Counted from the stretch's first letter, positions 8,467-17,382 are shown. The stretch is DNA of 64,000 nt from Bacillus oleivorans (GCF_900207585.1 NZ_OAOP01000004.1:405988-469987), one strand, 5' to 3'. Notes: generated by a model from the sequence alone, not told the origin. Program-made: numbers and translations.

Positions 8467-11253
8467 TTGAAAGGTAAAGTATCTATGTATTGGCTGCTTG
8501 TGTTGGTTTTAGTCATATCAGCTATGCTTCCAGGTATTTCTGCAGCAAAAGAAAGTCAAAAGAAAATGTCCATTATTTCAGAGCTAGCAAATGCTACTGA
8601 GCCGTCTGAGCAAAATGTCAAAAAGCTAATGGCAGAAGCAATGGAACAAATCCAAAGTTTCCCTGAAGTGGATCCACCTAAAAATAACAAACGGGTGGAA
8701 TATGCACTGTTTGAGTTACAGGCTGCAGTGGACGGCAATTTTGAAACAAATAATGCAATAAAGACCGCAACGTTTTTTGACCACAGTAAGAATGCATTAG
8801 GCATCCTTGAGGCGAATCCGCACATTACCTCAGAGGAGAAGACTCAAGTCATTAACACAGTAATTTCAGCAAACAGAATGGTGACAAAAGAATTATTAGC
8901 TTTACTTGACGAAAATATCGACCTATTTTCGAACAAGGATAAAAAGCTTTTAGAACAAGCCCATAAAGATTATGAAAAAGGGTTAGACTTTGAACATAAA
9001 AACAACCGGGAACAATCTGTCCATTTTTACAAAAAATCATGGATTAGCGCCCAGGAACTCAAAGAAAAAGCCAAACAGCTTCTTGATTCAGACGGCGACG
9101 GCGCAGCCAATATGGTGGAGGAAAAGCTAGGTACAAACAAAGATGCGGAGGATACGGATCAGGACGGGTTGCTAGATGGATTTGAAATTATAAAACAATA
9201 TACGTCCCCGCTCGACAAAGACACGAATAAAAACGGCACATCAGATGGTCAGGAGGATACGGATCAAGACGGTTTAACGAATCTTCAGGAACAAGAAGCT
9301 GGAACGGATCCTGTCTTGGCAGATTCTGATTCGGACGGGTTAGAGGATCAGATTGAATTAGAGGAATTTGGTACGTCCCCTTTATTGAAGGATACCGACC
9401 ATGACGGCTTAAATGATTTCGGTGAATATCAAGTCGGTACAGATCCGCACAATAAAGATTCGGACCATGACCGTCTTTACGACGGCCTAGAGAGTTACCC
9501 ACAAACCTTTACTGAAAGTCAGTCTGGAGCCATTCTTGAACTCACAGCAGAAGGAGACCTATCCCCTTATGTCAAAATGAGAAATGTATCCGATTATGCT
9601 ATGTTTCAAGAAGTGCCTGGGGCAATGTCAGGGTTTGTAGATATTGCGGTTGAAAAGGAATTTGAACAAGCAATAGTTAAAATTCCATTCAATGAAGAGG
9701 ATATCCCGAATGGTGACTTTGAAAATATCAAAATGTATATTTATGATAAAGAAAACCATATATTTACTCAGCTTGAAGATCAAGAAGCAGATATAGAAAA
9801 CGGCTATATTCTGGCGGAAACGGACCAATTTTCTGTCTTCACATTAATCTACACGCCAGAATCACCAACCAGCCAAAAAATAGATCTTGTAAAATCAGAT
9901 GATTCATACCACATTACAAATGAGGATGAGGAAGCTGATTTTGACGGTGATGGATTAACAGACCTTGAAGAATTATCACATGGTACTTTTATTTACTTCC
10001 CAGATACAGATTCCGACGGACTGAATGACGGAATTGAAGCAGATATCGGATCTAATCCGTATGATGGCAATGCGGACGGAGATTCTTATAACGATCTTGA
10101 GGAGTATAATCAGGGAACAGACCCAGATTTGTACGACAAGGTCTGGACTGATTATGTCCAAGAAGTCCTGCTCGGGGCTTCCGTCAATGAATTCGGCGAA
10201 ACCTTTGTTGATTGGGGATGGATGGATGAGGAAACATTCAATTCAATTCCTTATTTAATCGGACAGCTTGTTTCAGGCTACCTTGTGTATGGGGATATTG
10301 TTGATTTAGTCGCTAACCTGACCCAAGTAGATATTGCCGACGGTCTATTAGCCGCTGCCGGAATTATTCCAGTTGTAGGGGATGCAGGAAAAACCGTTGC
10401 CAAAATCATAGAATTTGCTAAACGCACGAAAGATAATATCCCTAAAGCCTTCCGCATGGCAATCGATGAATTTGGTGACAATCCGTCGATTCTGCCTAGA
10501 TTATTAGACGAACTATCTGATGGAGCGGCTAGCACTCTAAGAAAAATGGGTGCTTCTGATAAAATGATTGCACAGCTAGGGAAACATGGTAACGACCTGA
10601 AAAAAATAAGCAATCTCAAAGGAGTTAAATTAGGTGACATTACACTTGATGCCGCCCAAAGAAATATTATCAACCGTCAAATCAGACAGCGCTGGGGCAC
10701 CTATTTGGATGGTTCTAAACGAGCAGAGGCTTTCGCTATGGAAGCAGCAATCTGGTACTATGAACAGCTAGGTTACAAACTATTATACTCTCAGCGCGAT
10801 ATTGGCCAAACCATCTTTACTTCCCAAGGACCTGATATTGTTATGAAAAGCCCATCTGGAGAACCATTGATCATTGAAGCAAAAGGGTCATACTCGGAAA
10901 AAGGAAAATTAAACGATGGGAAGGAAAAAGGATCGCGACTTGCATCCAATGTGGGAGGTACTCTTCGCTATTATTTGGACAGAGAATGGCTGTCTGTCAA
11001 TAGTCAAAACAGGTACTTGGATGCCTTTGATAGAGCCATCGCCAACAACACGATAAGACCTGAAGAGAAAGAGGCCTATGATATGTTAAAAGATATCATT
11101 GATAACGGCGCTCCATATAATAGTTCAGTCGTTTATGGAGGTATAAGGCAGGCCAAGTCTGTCATTGAAGCAGGCAGGAAGATTGATGAATATCTAGAAA
11201 ATCTATTACAGGATACCAAATCAATAGACTTTATTATCATTCGCAATATATAA
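8467..11253 (+). CDS. Exported Ca-binding-repeat protein with C-terminal PD-(D/E)XK-like nuclease (polymorphic toxin-like)
   Basis: 928 residues. Residues 1-27 form a Sec signal peptide (hydrophobic core WLLVLVLVISAML, cleavage near SAA). Residues about 30-205 are helical and charged. Residues about 205-345 and 490-560 carry thrombospondin-3-like DxDxDG repeats (for example DSDGDG, DTDQDG, DSDSDG, DTDHDG) that should bind calcium. A beta-rich module lies between them. Around 595-655 is a hydrophobic stretch ending in IIPVVGDAGK, typical of pre-toxin regions. The last 170 residues contain GPDIV (D790) and IEAKG (E804, K806), with an upstream glutamate helix: the PD-(D/E)XK nuclease signature. 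Start is TTG 8467 after GAGGGAGA; ATG 8485 is the alternative. The next gene is a plausible immunity protein. The function is inferred, not shown. Confidence 0.8.
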   Translation: MKGKVSMYWLLVLVLVISAMLPGISAAKESQKKMSIISELANATEPSEQNVKKLMAEAMEQIQSFPEVDPPKNNKRVEYALFELQAAVDGNFETNNAIKTATFFDHSKNALGILEANPHITSEEKTQVINTVISANRMVTKELLALLDENIDLFSNKDKKLLEQAHKDYEKGLDFEHKNNREQSVHFYKKSWISAQELKEKAKQLLDSDGDGAANMVEEKLGTNKDAEDTDQDGLLDGFEIIKQYTSPLDKDTNKNGTSDGQEDTDQDGLTNLQEQEAGTDPVLADSDSDGLEDQIELEEFGTSPLLKDTDHDGLNDFGEYQVGTDPHNKDSDHDRLYDGLESYPQTFTESQSGAILELTAEGDLSPYVKMRNVSDYAMFQEVPGAMSGFVDIAVEKEFEQAIVKIPFNEEDIPNGDFENIKMYIYDKENHIFTQLEDQEADIENGYILAETDQFSVFTLIYTPESPTSQKIDLVKSDDSYHITNEDEEADFDGDGLTDLEELSHGTFIYFPDTDSDGLNDGIEADIGSNPYDGNADGDSYNDLEEYNQGTDPDLYDKVWTDYVQEVLLGASVNEFGETFVDWGWMDEETFNSIPYLIGQLVSGYLVYGDIVDLVANLTQVDIADGLLAAAGIIPVVGDAGKTVAKIIEFAKRTKDNIPKAFRMAIDEFGDNPSILPRLLDELSDGAASTLRKMGASDKMIAQLGKHGNDLKKISNLKGVKLGDITLDAAQRNIINRQIRQRWGTYLDGSKRAEAFAMEAAIWYYEQLGYKLLYSQRDIGQTIFTSQGPDIVMKSPSGEPLIIEAKGSYSEKGKLNDGKEKGSRLASNVGGTLRYYLDREWLSVNSQNRYLDAFDRAIANNTIRPEEKEAYDMLKDIIDNGAPYNSSVVYGGIRQAKSVIEAGRKIDEYLENLLQDTKSIDFIIIRNI

Positions 11254-11322
11254 TCAATGATTTCAGCGAGGAAGGGAGAGAAATCTCCCTCCTTTCCTGT
11301 CATCAGCTTAGGAGAGGTTTAT

Positions 11323-11940
11323 ATGACGAACGATTTAAAAGTGGATGCCGAAAAATTGCACTGGAAAAAAAATTTTCTAGATTCTGTTGGTCCCAAATCC
11401 TGGTCAGATTATGAGGCTTATGCAAGATGTTTATTTTACTTGGGAAAACAAGAGGAATCCAAAGCGTACTTTTTAGAAGCAGCCAGTCGAATTCAAAATT
11501 TGATTTCTGTATTTGAAAGAAATAATCCTAAAGAATTTGCGCGTGTTAAACTTATTCAGGCCAATTTTTATCGTATCGCTGGCCAGAAAGCCCAGAGTAT
11601 TCAAAAGTACGATGAGGTACAGGATCTGCTGAAAACAATGTTGGAAAAAGAACATAAGAATAATCAGGCAAACGCGCTGTCTTTCTTCAACAATCTCAGC
11701 TATTGCTATTTCTTTCTAGAGGATTACGAGCAATCCATCCATTATGGAAAAATGGTGTCAGAATGGTTTCCTATCTCTCTTGGGTATGCAGAAGGACTAT
11801 ACCACTCGGAAAAAAAACGAATTGTTTCCACTTTGAAATATGTAATACAAGAAATCAAAAGAGAAAAAAGCGTACCTTACGACACAGGAGCCGAAGTAAG
11901 TCTATGGGATTGGTATGAAATTGGGAAAAAGTTGCTATGA
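11323..11940 (+). CDS. TPR-like protein, candidate immunity factor
   Basis: 205 residues from ATG 11323, which follows GGAGAGG at 11311-11317. An in-frame extension to 11257 exists but has no ribosome site. The protein is cytosolic, helical and rich in paired aromatic/alanine positions (YEAYARCLFYLGKQEESKAY, FFNNLSYCYFFLEDYEQSIH), which look like tetratricopeptide-type repeats. It starts 69 bases after the exported nuclease-like gene on the same strand. By position and by being a small cytosolic partner of a secreted toxin, it is the best candidate for the cognate immunity protein. I recognise no specific immunity family. Confidence 0.6.
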   Translation: MTNDLKVDAEKLHWKKNFLDSVGPKSWSDYEAYARCLFYLGKQEESKAYFLEAASRIQNLISVFERNNPKEFARVKLIQANFYRIAGQKAQSIQKYDEVQDLLKTMLEKEHKNNQANALSFFNNLSYCYFFLEDYEQSIHYGKMVSEWFPISLGYAEGLYHSEKKRIVSTLKYVIQEIKREKSVPYDTGAEVSLWDWYEIGKKLL

Positions 11941-11993
11941 AACAAAGGGACGGTTCTTCTGTTTCAATGAAACAGAAGAACCGTCCTTTGTTT
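11941..11993. repeat. GGGACGGTTCT palindrome filling a convergent spacer
   Basis: AACAAAGGGACGGTTCTTCT... and its near-perfect inverse with a 1-bp bulge. It occupies the whole gap between the stop of the TPR-like gene and the stop of ykuK, and could act as a bidirectional terminator. Confidence 0.85.
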
Positions 11994-12543
11994 ATTTTGT
12001 ATACCGGTTTGCATAGCTCGATGCTACAAGTGAGTCTGGTTTGATTTTTGCTTGTATTCCATGTGCCTCTATTCTCGCTACCATCTCTGACACAAATTCC
12101 CTCGTCTTATTCCTCTGTCCTTTGCCGATGTCCAAGTGACCCTCCATCGTTAAACTGGCTCCTTTATAAACATGCGGCAGAACAATATCGATTAGCTCAT
12201 TTTTCAATTCATCGTTAAACATATAGGCAACCTGTTCGGTTAGCGATGTTTCAATTGAAATCTTTTGATGTAAATTACGGATAGGATTTGGATATACCAA
12301 TTTCCGATAGCAAGCCCATGCCCCTCTTCCTACTCTTTGAATAACGATGCCCGTTATAAATATGGTCTCTTTTGAATAGACATGAGAATCGGTTCCAATC
12401 ATGAGCCTATAATTGCCCATTGGCTCCTGCCTCATAAAGGAAACTATACGAAAATACACATCCTCAAAGGTTAAATTTGAATCTGTTAAATTTTTAAACG
12501 TCAGCGGCCGGTTAGCAAAGAAAGTATCTTTCAGTGCTTCCAT
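11992..12543 (-). CDS. ykuK: YkuK family RNase H-like protein
   Basis: 183 residues and homologous throughout to B. subtilis YkuK (DUF458), a ribonuclease H-like fold protein of unknown cellular role. Recognisable segments are YRLMIGTDSHV, FITGIVIQRVGRGAWACYRK, ISIETSLTEQ and a C-terminal KIKPDS followed by VASSYANRYT. The start is uncertain. ATG 12543 fits the family length but has its AAAGGAG immediately adjacent; a GTG at 12582 has no ribosome site. Confidence 0.85.
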   Translation of the reverse strand: MEALKDTFFANRPLTFKNLTDSNLTFEDVYFRIVSFMRQEPMGNYRLMIGTDSHVYSKETIFITGIVIQRVGRGAWACYRKLVYPNPIRNLHQKISIETSLTEQVAYMFNDELKNELIDIVLPHVYKGASLTMEGHLDIGKGQRNKTREFVSEMVARIEAHGIQAKIKPDSLVASSYANRYTK

Positions 12544-12686
12544 CTCCTTTAGTCGTTTTCTGCCCCATTTACAGTTCTCCACAAAGCTATCACTACTATT
12601 AAGATATGGAAAATTAAAAGAGGAATGTACGAGTTCATAAAAAACATATAGAAAGTTTACAATTTGAAAAGGATGTTAAGGAGAAA

Positions 12687-12800
12687 ATGAAGCGGTTCTA
12701 TATTTTATTCACGCTTGTAAGAGGGGTGAGAATGGAACGAAGGGGCGGTTCTTCTGTTTCTAAGAAACAGAAGAACCGCCCCTTCGTTCACACTGATTAA
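12687..12800 (+). pseudogene. Short ORF whose C-terminal half is a repeat palindrome
   Basis: AAGGAG precedes ATG 12687, which reads MKRFYILFTLVRGVRM and then enters the palindrome at 12735-12789 (ERRGGSSVSKKQKNRPFVHTD). The start looks genuine, so this is probably the 5' stump of a gene cut by the repeat; the original gene cannot be identified. Confidence 0.4.
12735..12789. repeat. GGGGCGGTTCTTCT palindrome
   Basis: Near-perfect 27-bp arms (GAACGAAGGGGCGGTTCTTC and its inverse) with almost no loop. It overlaps the last 10 codons of the minus-strand oxidoreductase and the end of the plus-strand short ORF. Confidence 0.9.
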
Positions 12801-13692
12801 GGGTTTGGACAATTTTTTCAGCTATAAGGTGTGCTTGAATATCTCGGTCATAACCGTTGTAAGATTCTGGTCCATTATTTACCGCTTCTAAGAAAGCCGT
12901 GATGATTCCGTAAAATCCTCTTTTATGGAGCATAGGCTCCCAGTCGTTATACCCATGATCTAAAATTTGCTTTTCTTTATGTGTGTAAATCTCGTTTACA
13001 TTTTTCACAATTCTTGTTTCATGACGACTCATTACTTCCACTTTTTCTTCAGTAGTCCCTGCTTCACGATTCATTACTCCAATTGCTGTTCCCTGCTCTG
13101 CTTCAAGCTGAAGAATTACGTGATGCAATAGTCCATCCACTTGCTTCCCGCGTATCATGATGTTGTTAATTTGGTATGGAAACAAATACAGTAATGTGTC
13201 GATGACATGGATAAAGTCATCAAATACAAACGTACGGGGATCAGCTGCGAGATGGCTGCGATTTTTTTGCATAATGATCAGATTAGGATCCTCGATTTCC
13301 TTCAGCTTTTGATAGGGTGGGGCATACCGGCGATTGAAACCTACCATCAATATTAAACCTTTGCTTCTCGCCTTTTGCATCAATCTTTCAGACGAATCAC
13401 CATCGAACGTAATTGGCTTATCAATATAAACATGAATATTGTGATCGAGAAGCTGGTCAATAATCTCCTCGTGAGAGGCAGTTGAAGAATGTACATAAGC
13501 GGCTTCTATTCCACTATTTAATAACTCATTTATTTTAGTATATGTATCCCTAATTTTATATTTTGCTGCAATTTCTGCTAAAGTCTCTTCATTTCTAGTA
13601 CATACATGGAGCTCTATCCCTTTTATTTGAGTTAATACCGGAAGATAGGCTTTTTTAGCAATATCTCCAATCCCAATCATCCCTACTTTCAT
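12760..13692 (-). CDS. Gfo/Idh/MocA family oxidoreductase
   Basis: 310-residue NAD(P)-dependent oxidoreductase. The N-terminal Rossmann motif is degenerate (GMIGIGDIAKKAY), EKP-like IDKPIT follows at about 95-100, and a C-terminal alpha/beta substrate domain completes the fold. The substrate is unknown, probably a sugar or inositol-like compound. The last ten residues (CERRGGSSVS) and the stop codon are encoded by the repeat palindrome, so the native C-terminus has been replaced. GAGGTGATTTC precedes the ATG. Confidence 0.85.
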   Translation of the reverse strand: MKVGMIGIGDIAKKAYLPVLTQIKGIELHVCTRNEETLAEIAAKYKIRDTYTKINELLNSGIEAAYVHSSTASHEEIIDQLLDHNIHVYIDKPITFDGDSSERLMQKARSKGLILMVGFNRRYAPPYQKLKEIEDPNLIIMQKNRSHLAADPRTFVFDDFIHVIDTLLYLFPYQINNIMIRGKQVDGLLHHVILQLEAEQGTAIGVMNREAGTTEEKVEVMSRHETRIVKNVNEIYTHKEKQILDHGYNDWEPMLHKRGFYGIITAFLEAVNNGPESYNGYDRDIQAHLIAEKIVQTLNQCERRGGSSVS

Positions 13693-13815
13693 GAAATCAC
13701 CTCTTCGTATATGTCTTAATCTGGTCCTAGCATATAAAAATTCAATACTCTCAATACCTTAACACACTACTTATAAAGTAACATATCACCTGCCACCCTA
13801 GTTAATTTAAAATGT

Positions 13816-13850
13816 ATGGGCAGGATCTTGTTTGAAACAGGAACCCGCCC
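13816..13850. repeat. Imperfect hairpin
   Basis: GGGCAGG...TTGTTT / AAACAGGAACCCGCCC pairs imperfectly; it shares the TGTTTGAAACA centre with the GGGACGGTTCT palindromes and may be a decayed member. Confidence 0.4.
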
Positions 13851-13867
13851 TTGTGTCCGTAAGAGTT

Positions 13868-14315
13868 TTAAGGCGTAGTATCGGGGCAAGGTGTAACAGT
13901 TAGCTGATTGCCTGGAACAGCTACTTGATTATAAGAGAAACCTGCGGGTAACCCAAGATTATTAAAACCTGTAGATATAAAAGAAATTAAATCACTTATT
14001 CCAACGTCAGGATTTTCAACAAAAGTTGCATTAAAAACAAGTTCATTCCCCTCTTCATCGGTTCCAGTCCCAGATACATTTAGGAAAATCCGATTATCGT
14101 TTGTTGTACAAAAAACAGATTCTATATTTGTTGCTGTAAAGGTGTTGGAACCTACTTGAGTAAAAAAAGTACTCCCGGCAGGCTCTGGCGGGATACCATC
14201 AGCACATGAAACATTAATATTAAAAATCGGTTTAAAAATAGGATTAAACGTATTTGAGGGCTCATACTCAACCTCAGTTTAAATCTTTTTTATCCGAATA
14301 CTTCTTCTTCGACAT
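13868..14315 (-). pseudogene. Unrecognised small protein gene with an N-terminal frameshift
   Basis: AAGGAAGGAGG precedes ATG 14315, which reads MSKKKYSDKKDLN then stops. Shifting one base gives TEVEYEPSNTFNPIFKPIFN and an uninterrupted frame to the TAA at 13868, about 149 codons in all. The product is beta-rich, polar and has two or three cysteines, with no signal peptide. The family is not recognised; the good ribosome site and clean downstream frame argue that it was recently intact or that the shift is a sequencing error. Confidence 0.6.
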
Positions 14316-14386
14316 TGAAATCCTCCTTCCTTAATTCAAATTATGCCGGTATAAACAAAAACGCCCTGTGTACCTGTCCCAAATAT

Positions 14387-14416
14387 TGAAACAAAGGGAC
14401 GGTTCTTTTGTTTCAT
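14387..14416. repeat. Half copy of the GGGACGGTTCT repeat
   Basis: GAAACAAAGGGACGGTTCTT plus TTGTTTC; only one arm of the palindrome is present. Confidence 0.7.
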
Positions 14417-14535
14417 ATGATTCAAATCAAACTTCCTTTTTTTACCGACACATTCATTTGACTATCTGTTTAAATTGTATTAATATATGTAAGTCATAAA
14501 ATCCGACTAAATTTATCGGTTAAGGGGTGAATGAA

Positions 14536-15804
14536 TTGTCACAAACAACATTAGATATGACATCACAAATAAATCAAGAATCAAGAAATCATAGATCCAC
14601 TACCTATGTCACAGATCTAAGTCCTATGCAAAAGAAATTAGTCGCGGTAGGATTTTTAGCATCTCTTATTCTATTAATCTCAATTGTTCAAGTGGCTAAT
14701 TGGACACAGGGTGTACTATTTATTATTGGTCTTTTACTTGGAGCAACTTTACTGTATGCCCGCTTTGGCTTTACCTCTGCATTCCGGAGGCTTGCTTCTG
14801 TTGGAAATACCCAAGGACTACAAGCTCACATGTTAATGCTGGCTATCGCATCGACTTTATTTGCTATTATCTTGAGTACAGGTTTTAGCTTTACCGGCAT
14901 TACACCAACTGGGTATGTTTCACCTGTTGGAATAAGCGTGTTGGTAGGTGCCTTCCTTTTTGGAATTGGCATGCAGCTTGGCAATGGATGTGCGTCAGGA
15001 ACCTTGTATAGTCTAGGGGGAGGATCCTCTTCCATGTTCTTAACTCTTGTCTCCTTTATTGTAGGTTCAACACTGGGTGCATATCACTTCACATTCTGGA
15101 TGAACACTCCTGCCCTCCCGCCGATTTCTTTGGCTGAAACGACTGGCCTTGGCTATTTTGGAGGATGGGCTATTCAAATGGTATTATTTGCGGCTATTTA
15201 CTGGATTACGGTTAAGATTGCGAAAAAGAAAAATCCGCCAATGATCAAGCCTCTTCCGACAACAACGGGCTGGAAAAAAGTACTGCGCGGATCTTGGCCA
15301 TTGTTTGCTGCAGCGATTATTTTAGCCGTACTAAACGCTTTAACCCTGACAGTTAGGGGAACTCCATGGGGAATTACTTCTGCTTTCGCGCTATGGGGTG
15401 GAAAATTCTTAAGCGCCACAGGTGTAGATGTTTCAAGCTGGGGTTATTTTTCAGGAGCAAACGGAGAAGCTCTTAAGACTACAGTATTAGCTGATTCTAC
15501 TAGTGTGATGAACTTTGGAATTATGTTAGGTGCCTTTATTTCAGCATCTTTCCAAGGGACGTTTAAACCAAGAAAGATAAAGCTAGGAGTAGCAGGAGCT
15601 GCCATAATCGGCGGACTCATGATGGGGTATGGTGCACGACTTGCCTTCGGTTGTAACATTGGTGCCTACTTCGGAGGAATTTCTTCCTATAGCCTTCACG
15701 GATGGGTTTGGATGATCATGGCGCTCCTTGGCACTTTTATTGCTCTATTGATTCGTCCATTGTTCGGAATGAAAAACCCAAGTTCAAAAGATTCGTTTTG
15801 TTAA
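14536..15804 (+). CDS. YeeE/YedE (TsuA-like) sulfur-compound transporter
   Basis: 422-residue integral membrane protein of the YeeE/YedE family (DUF395), whose characterised member TsuA imports thiosulfate. The two halves carry the family signatures GIGMQLGNGCASGTLYS and GYGARLAFGCNIGAYFGG, each with the conserved cysteine thought to relay thiosulfate. About ten membrane helices are visible. A TTG start at 14536 lies 7 bases after AAGGGGTG; a GTG at 14527 lies inside that site. There is no rhodanese or TusA gene next to it, so the substrate is inferred from family only. Confidence 0.85.
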   Translation: MSQTTLDMTSQINQESRNHRSTTYVTDLSPMQKKLVAVGFLASLILLISIVQVANWTQGVLFIIGLLLGATLLYARFGFTSAFRRLASVGNTQGLQAHMLMLAIASTLFAIILSTGFSFTGITPTGYVSPVGISVLVGAFLFGIGMQLGNGCASGTLYSLGGGSSSMFLTLVSFIVGSTLGAYHFTFWMNTPALPPISLAETTGLGYFGGWAIQMVLFAAIYWITVKIAKKKNPPMIKPLPTTTGWKKVLRGSWPLFAAAIILAVLNALTLTVRGTPWGITSAFALWGGKFLSATGVDVSSWGYFSGANGEALKTTVLADSTSVMNFGIMLGAFISASFQGTFKPRKIKLGVAGAAIIGGLMMGYGARLAFGCNIGAYFGGISSYSLHGWVWMIMALLGTFIALLIRPLFGMKNPSSKDSFC

Positions 15805-15805
15805 A

Positions 15806-15860
15806 TGAAACAGGGGGACGGTTCTTCTGCTTCTTAGAAGCAGAAGAGCCGTCCCTTTTT
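15806..15860. repeat. GGGACGGTTCT palindrome after the YeeE gene
   Basis: GGGGGACGGTTCTTCTGCTT and its inverse with one mismatch (GAGCC for GAACC). It begins immediately after the stop codon and likely serves as the terminator. Confidence 0.85.
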
Positions 15861-15936
15861 GTCTTTATCGCACAAATCCCTGGGCTTACACATAGACTGT
15901 TATAGTTTTGGTACTTCTAGGGAGGCGTTATTTAGA

Positions 15937-16494
15937 ATGAGTATGGATCACCATCTTTTTGAAAACTGGTTTTATGAAGAAAATCTAACTATCACTTACT
16001 ATATGCTGGCTGATAAATACCGATATACCAATCGGGAATTACATCATAAGCATGGCATACAGTACTTAGCACACCTGCAAAAAATGGAGCAATTATTTGA
16101 TGCGTTACAGCAGCATATTCCTTTTTATAAACAGTACATTGCTTCAAAATTTGAAAATCCGGTAGACTACCAACGAGTCATGTCTTCAACTTACATGCTT
16201 CTCGCCGATAAATATAAATTTTCAAACCCCCAATTGCATATTTATTTTTATCAAAAATTCCTCAGACATGTGCAGTTATTAGAGGAAAGCTTCCTAAAAA
16301 TACAGCAAAACGAACTCTTTAAAAATGAGGGTCCGTGGACTATGTGGCAATATCATGGAAGGCTTGCAGCCACCTTCTTGAAACTCGCAAAAAAGTATGA
16401 ATATATTAACGTAAATACACATGCATACTATGAAAAGCTGTACTTGTATCACTTAGAACTTATGGAAAAAAGTTTCTTAAAGATGGCGGGGTAA
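15937..16494 (+). CDS. Unrecognised protein made of three internal repeats
   Basis: 185 residues from ATG 15937, which follows AGGGAGG at 15919-15925. The sequence is built of three repeats of about 55-60 residues. Each has the pattern [TS]xYxxLAxKYxYxNxxxHxxYxxxxLxHLxxxExxF: TYYMLADKYRYTNRELHHKH, TYMLLADKYKFSNPQLHIYF and TFLKLAKKYEYINVNTHAYY. Predicted all-helical, rich in Tyr/His/Lys, with no signal peptide or membrane segment. I do not recognise the family. The GGGACGGTTCT palindrome lies 75 bases upstream. Confidence 0.75.
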   Translation: MSMDHHLFENWFYEENLTITYYMLADKYRYTNRELHHKHGIQYLAHLQKMEQLFDALQQHIPFYKQYIASKFENPVDYQRVMSSTYMLLADKYKFSNPQLHIYFYQKFLRHVQLLEESFLKIQQNELFKNEGPWTMWQYHGRLAATFLKLAKKYEYINVNTHAYYEKLYLYHLELMEKSFLKMAG

Positions 16495-16539
16495 AATGAA
16501 GGTCATTAATCAATTTTTGCAAATTACTAGTTATAACTA

Positions 16540-16590
16540 TAGTGCCTGACCCCCGTACGTTGTAAGGTAACAAATCGGGATCAGGCACTA
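16540..16590. repeat. TAGTGCCTGACCCCC hairpin
   Basis: TAGTGCCTGA pairs with TCAGGCACTA, with further partial pairing of ACCCCCG inside. Related by the CCTGACCCCC word to the hairpin at 8212-8272. Confidence 0.7.
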
Positions 16591-16603
16591 CATTCCTAAA
16601 CCG

Positions 16604-16750
16604 CTAAGTGCACAAATTATCTTTATTACAGTTAAATGGAACAACAAACTCTCGTCCTATTCCCGTTTTCACGGTATACATCCCTTTTGGCGAGCTTAAA
16701 ATCGGAATTCCTGCCATAGAGTCTACTATTAAATGGTTCAATGTGAGCAG
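16604..16750 (-). pseudogene. Possible short gene remnant
   Basis: A minus-strand frame reads LLTLNHLIVDSMAGIPILSS and continues to VPFNCNKDNLCT then TAG at 16604. GGGGAGGGG lies upstream but only a CTG sits at normal spacing; the first ATG is 11 codons further in. It looks protein-like but is probably a truncated leftover. The rest of 16495-16871 shows only the hairpin. Confidence 0.25.
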
Positions 16751-16871
16751 ACAATGACCCCTCCCCTTTAGAATAAGAATCATACTATAGTAATATAGTG
16801 ATTTACTTCCTAGAGTATGAGTTTTCAGATTTAGGATCTATGATTCGAAAGGAAAGGAGATAAAATCTCAG

Positions 16872-17270
16872 ATGTCGAAAGCTCGCAAGAAACCCACAAA
16901 TATTTACTACAACGAAAAAGTATTAACGCCACGATCAGAAAATCCCAATAGTGAAGGTACAGTAATAAATATCAATATTTATTACAACATAAATATTGAA
17001 GACAATAGGATTAATATTCAACAAAGAGCCGAGGGAGGCGGACAAATCCTCAGGAATGTTGGCATGAACGCCAATCAAGGCGGACAAAACGCTAGCAACC
17101 GCAGTTCTACGTCCAATAATCAATCAAATTTCGCAAATGGAAACGGAAGAAGCGGTATTGCTGGAAACAATAATGATGAAGCAGGCGGACAACAAGGAAT
17201 TAAGGTAAGAGATAGCGTATTACTAAATAGCATAATCAAATCAATCTCTGAACAAGGCGGAGGTAAATAA
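16872..17270 (+). CDS. Asn/Gly-rich small protein, probably surface or spore-coat type
   Basis: 132 residues with very biased composition (Asn, Gly, Gln, Ser). The N-terminus is basic (MSKARKKPTNIYYNEK). An alternating segment follows (INIYYNINIEDNRINIQQ) that would form beta strands, then a disordered GGQ/NNQS-rich stretch and a conserved-looking helical tail (SVLLNSIIKSISEQ). No signal peptide. GGAAAGGAG lies 12 bases before the ATG. The composition resembles Bacillus spore-surface proteins but I do not recognise a family. Confidence 0.6.
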   Translation: MSKARKKPTNIYYNEKVLTPRSENPNSEGTVININIYYNINIEDNRINIQQRAEGGGQILRNVGMNANQGGQNASNRSSTSNNQSNFANGNGRSGIAGNNNDEAGGQQGIKVRDSVLLNSIIKSISEQGGGK

Positions 17271-17300
17271 AGAAGAACCGGACGCGGAATAGTTCATATA

Positions 17301-17342
17301 AACAATCCCCGCGGATTATGGTAATTCCGCCGGGATTTGTTT
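17301..17342 (+). terminator. Terminator-like stem after the Asn-rich gene
   Basis: AACAATCCCCGCGGA pairs with TTCCGCCGGGATTTGTT around a short loop, 31 bases after the stop. Confidence 0.65.
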
Positions 17343-17368
17343 ATTTATAAAGGTATTTGGTGAAAAAG

Positions 17369-17382
17369 AGAACCGTCCCATT
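17369..17382. repeat. Fragment of the GGGACGGTTCT repeat
   Basis: GAACCGTCCCATTTTTTT-type half arm only. Confidence 0.4.
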
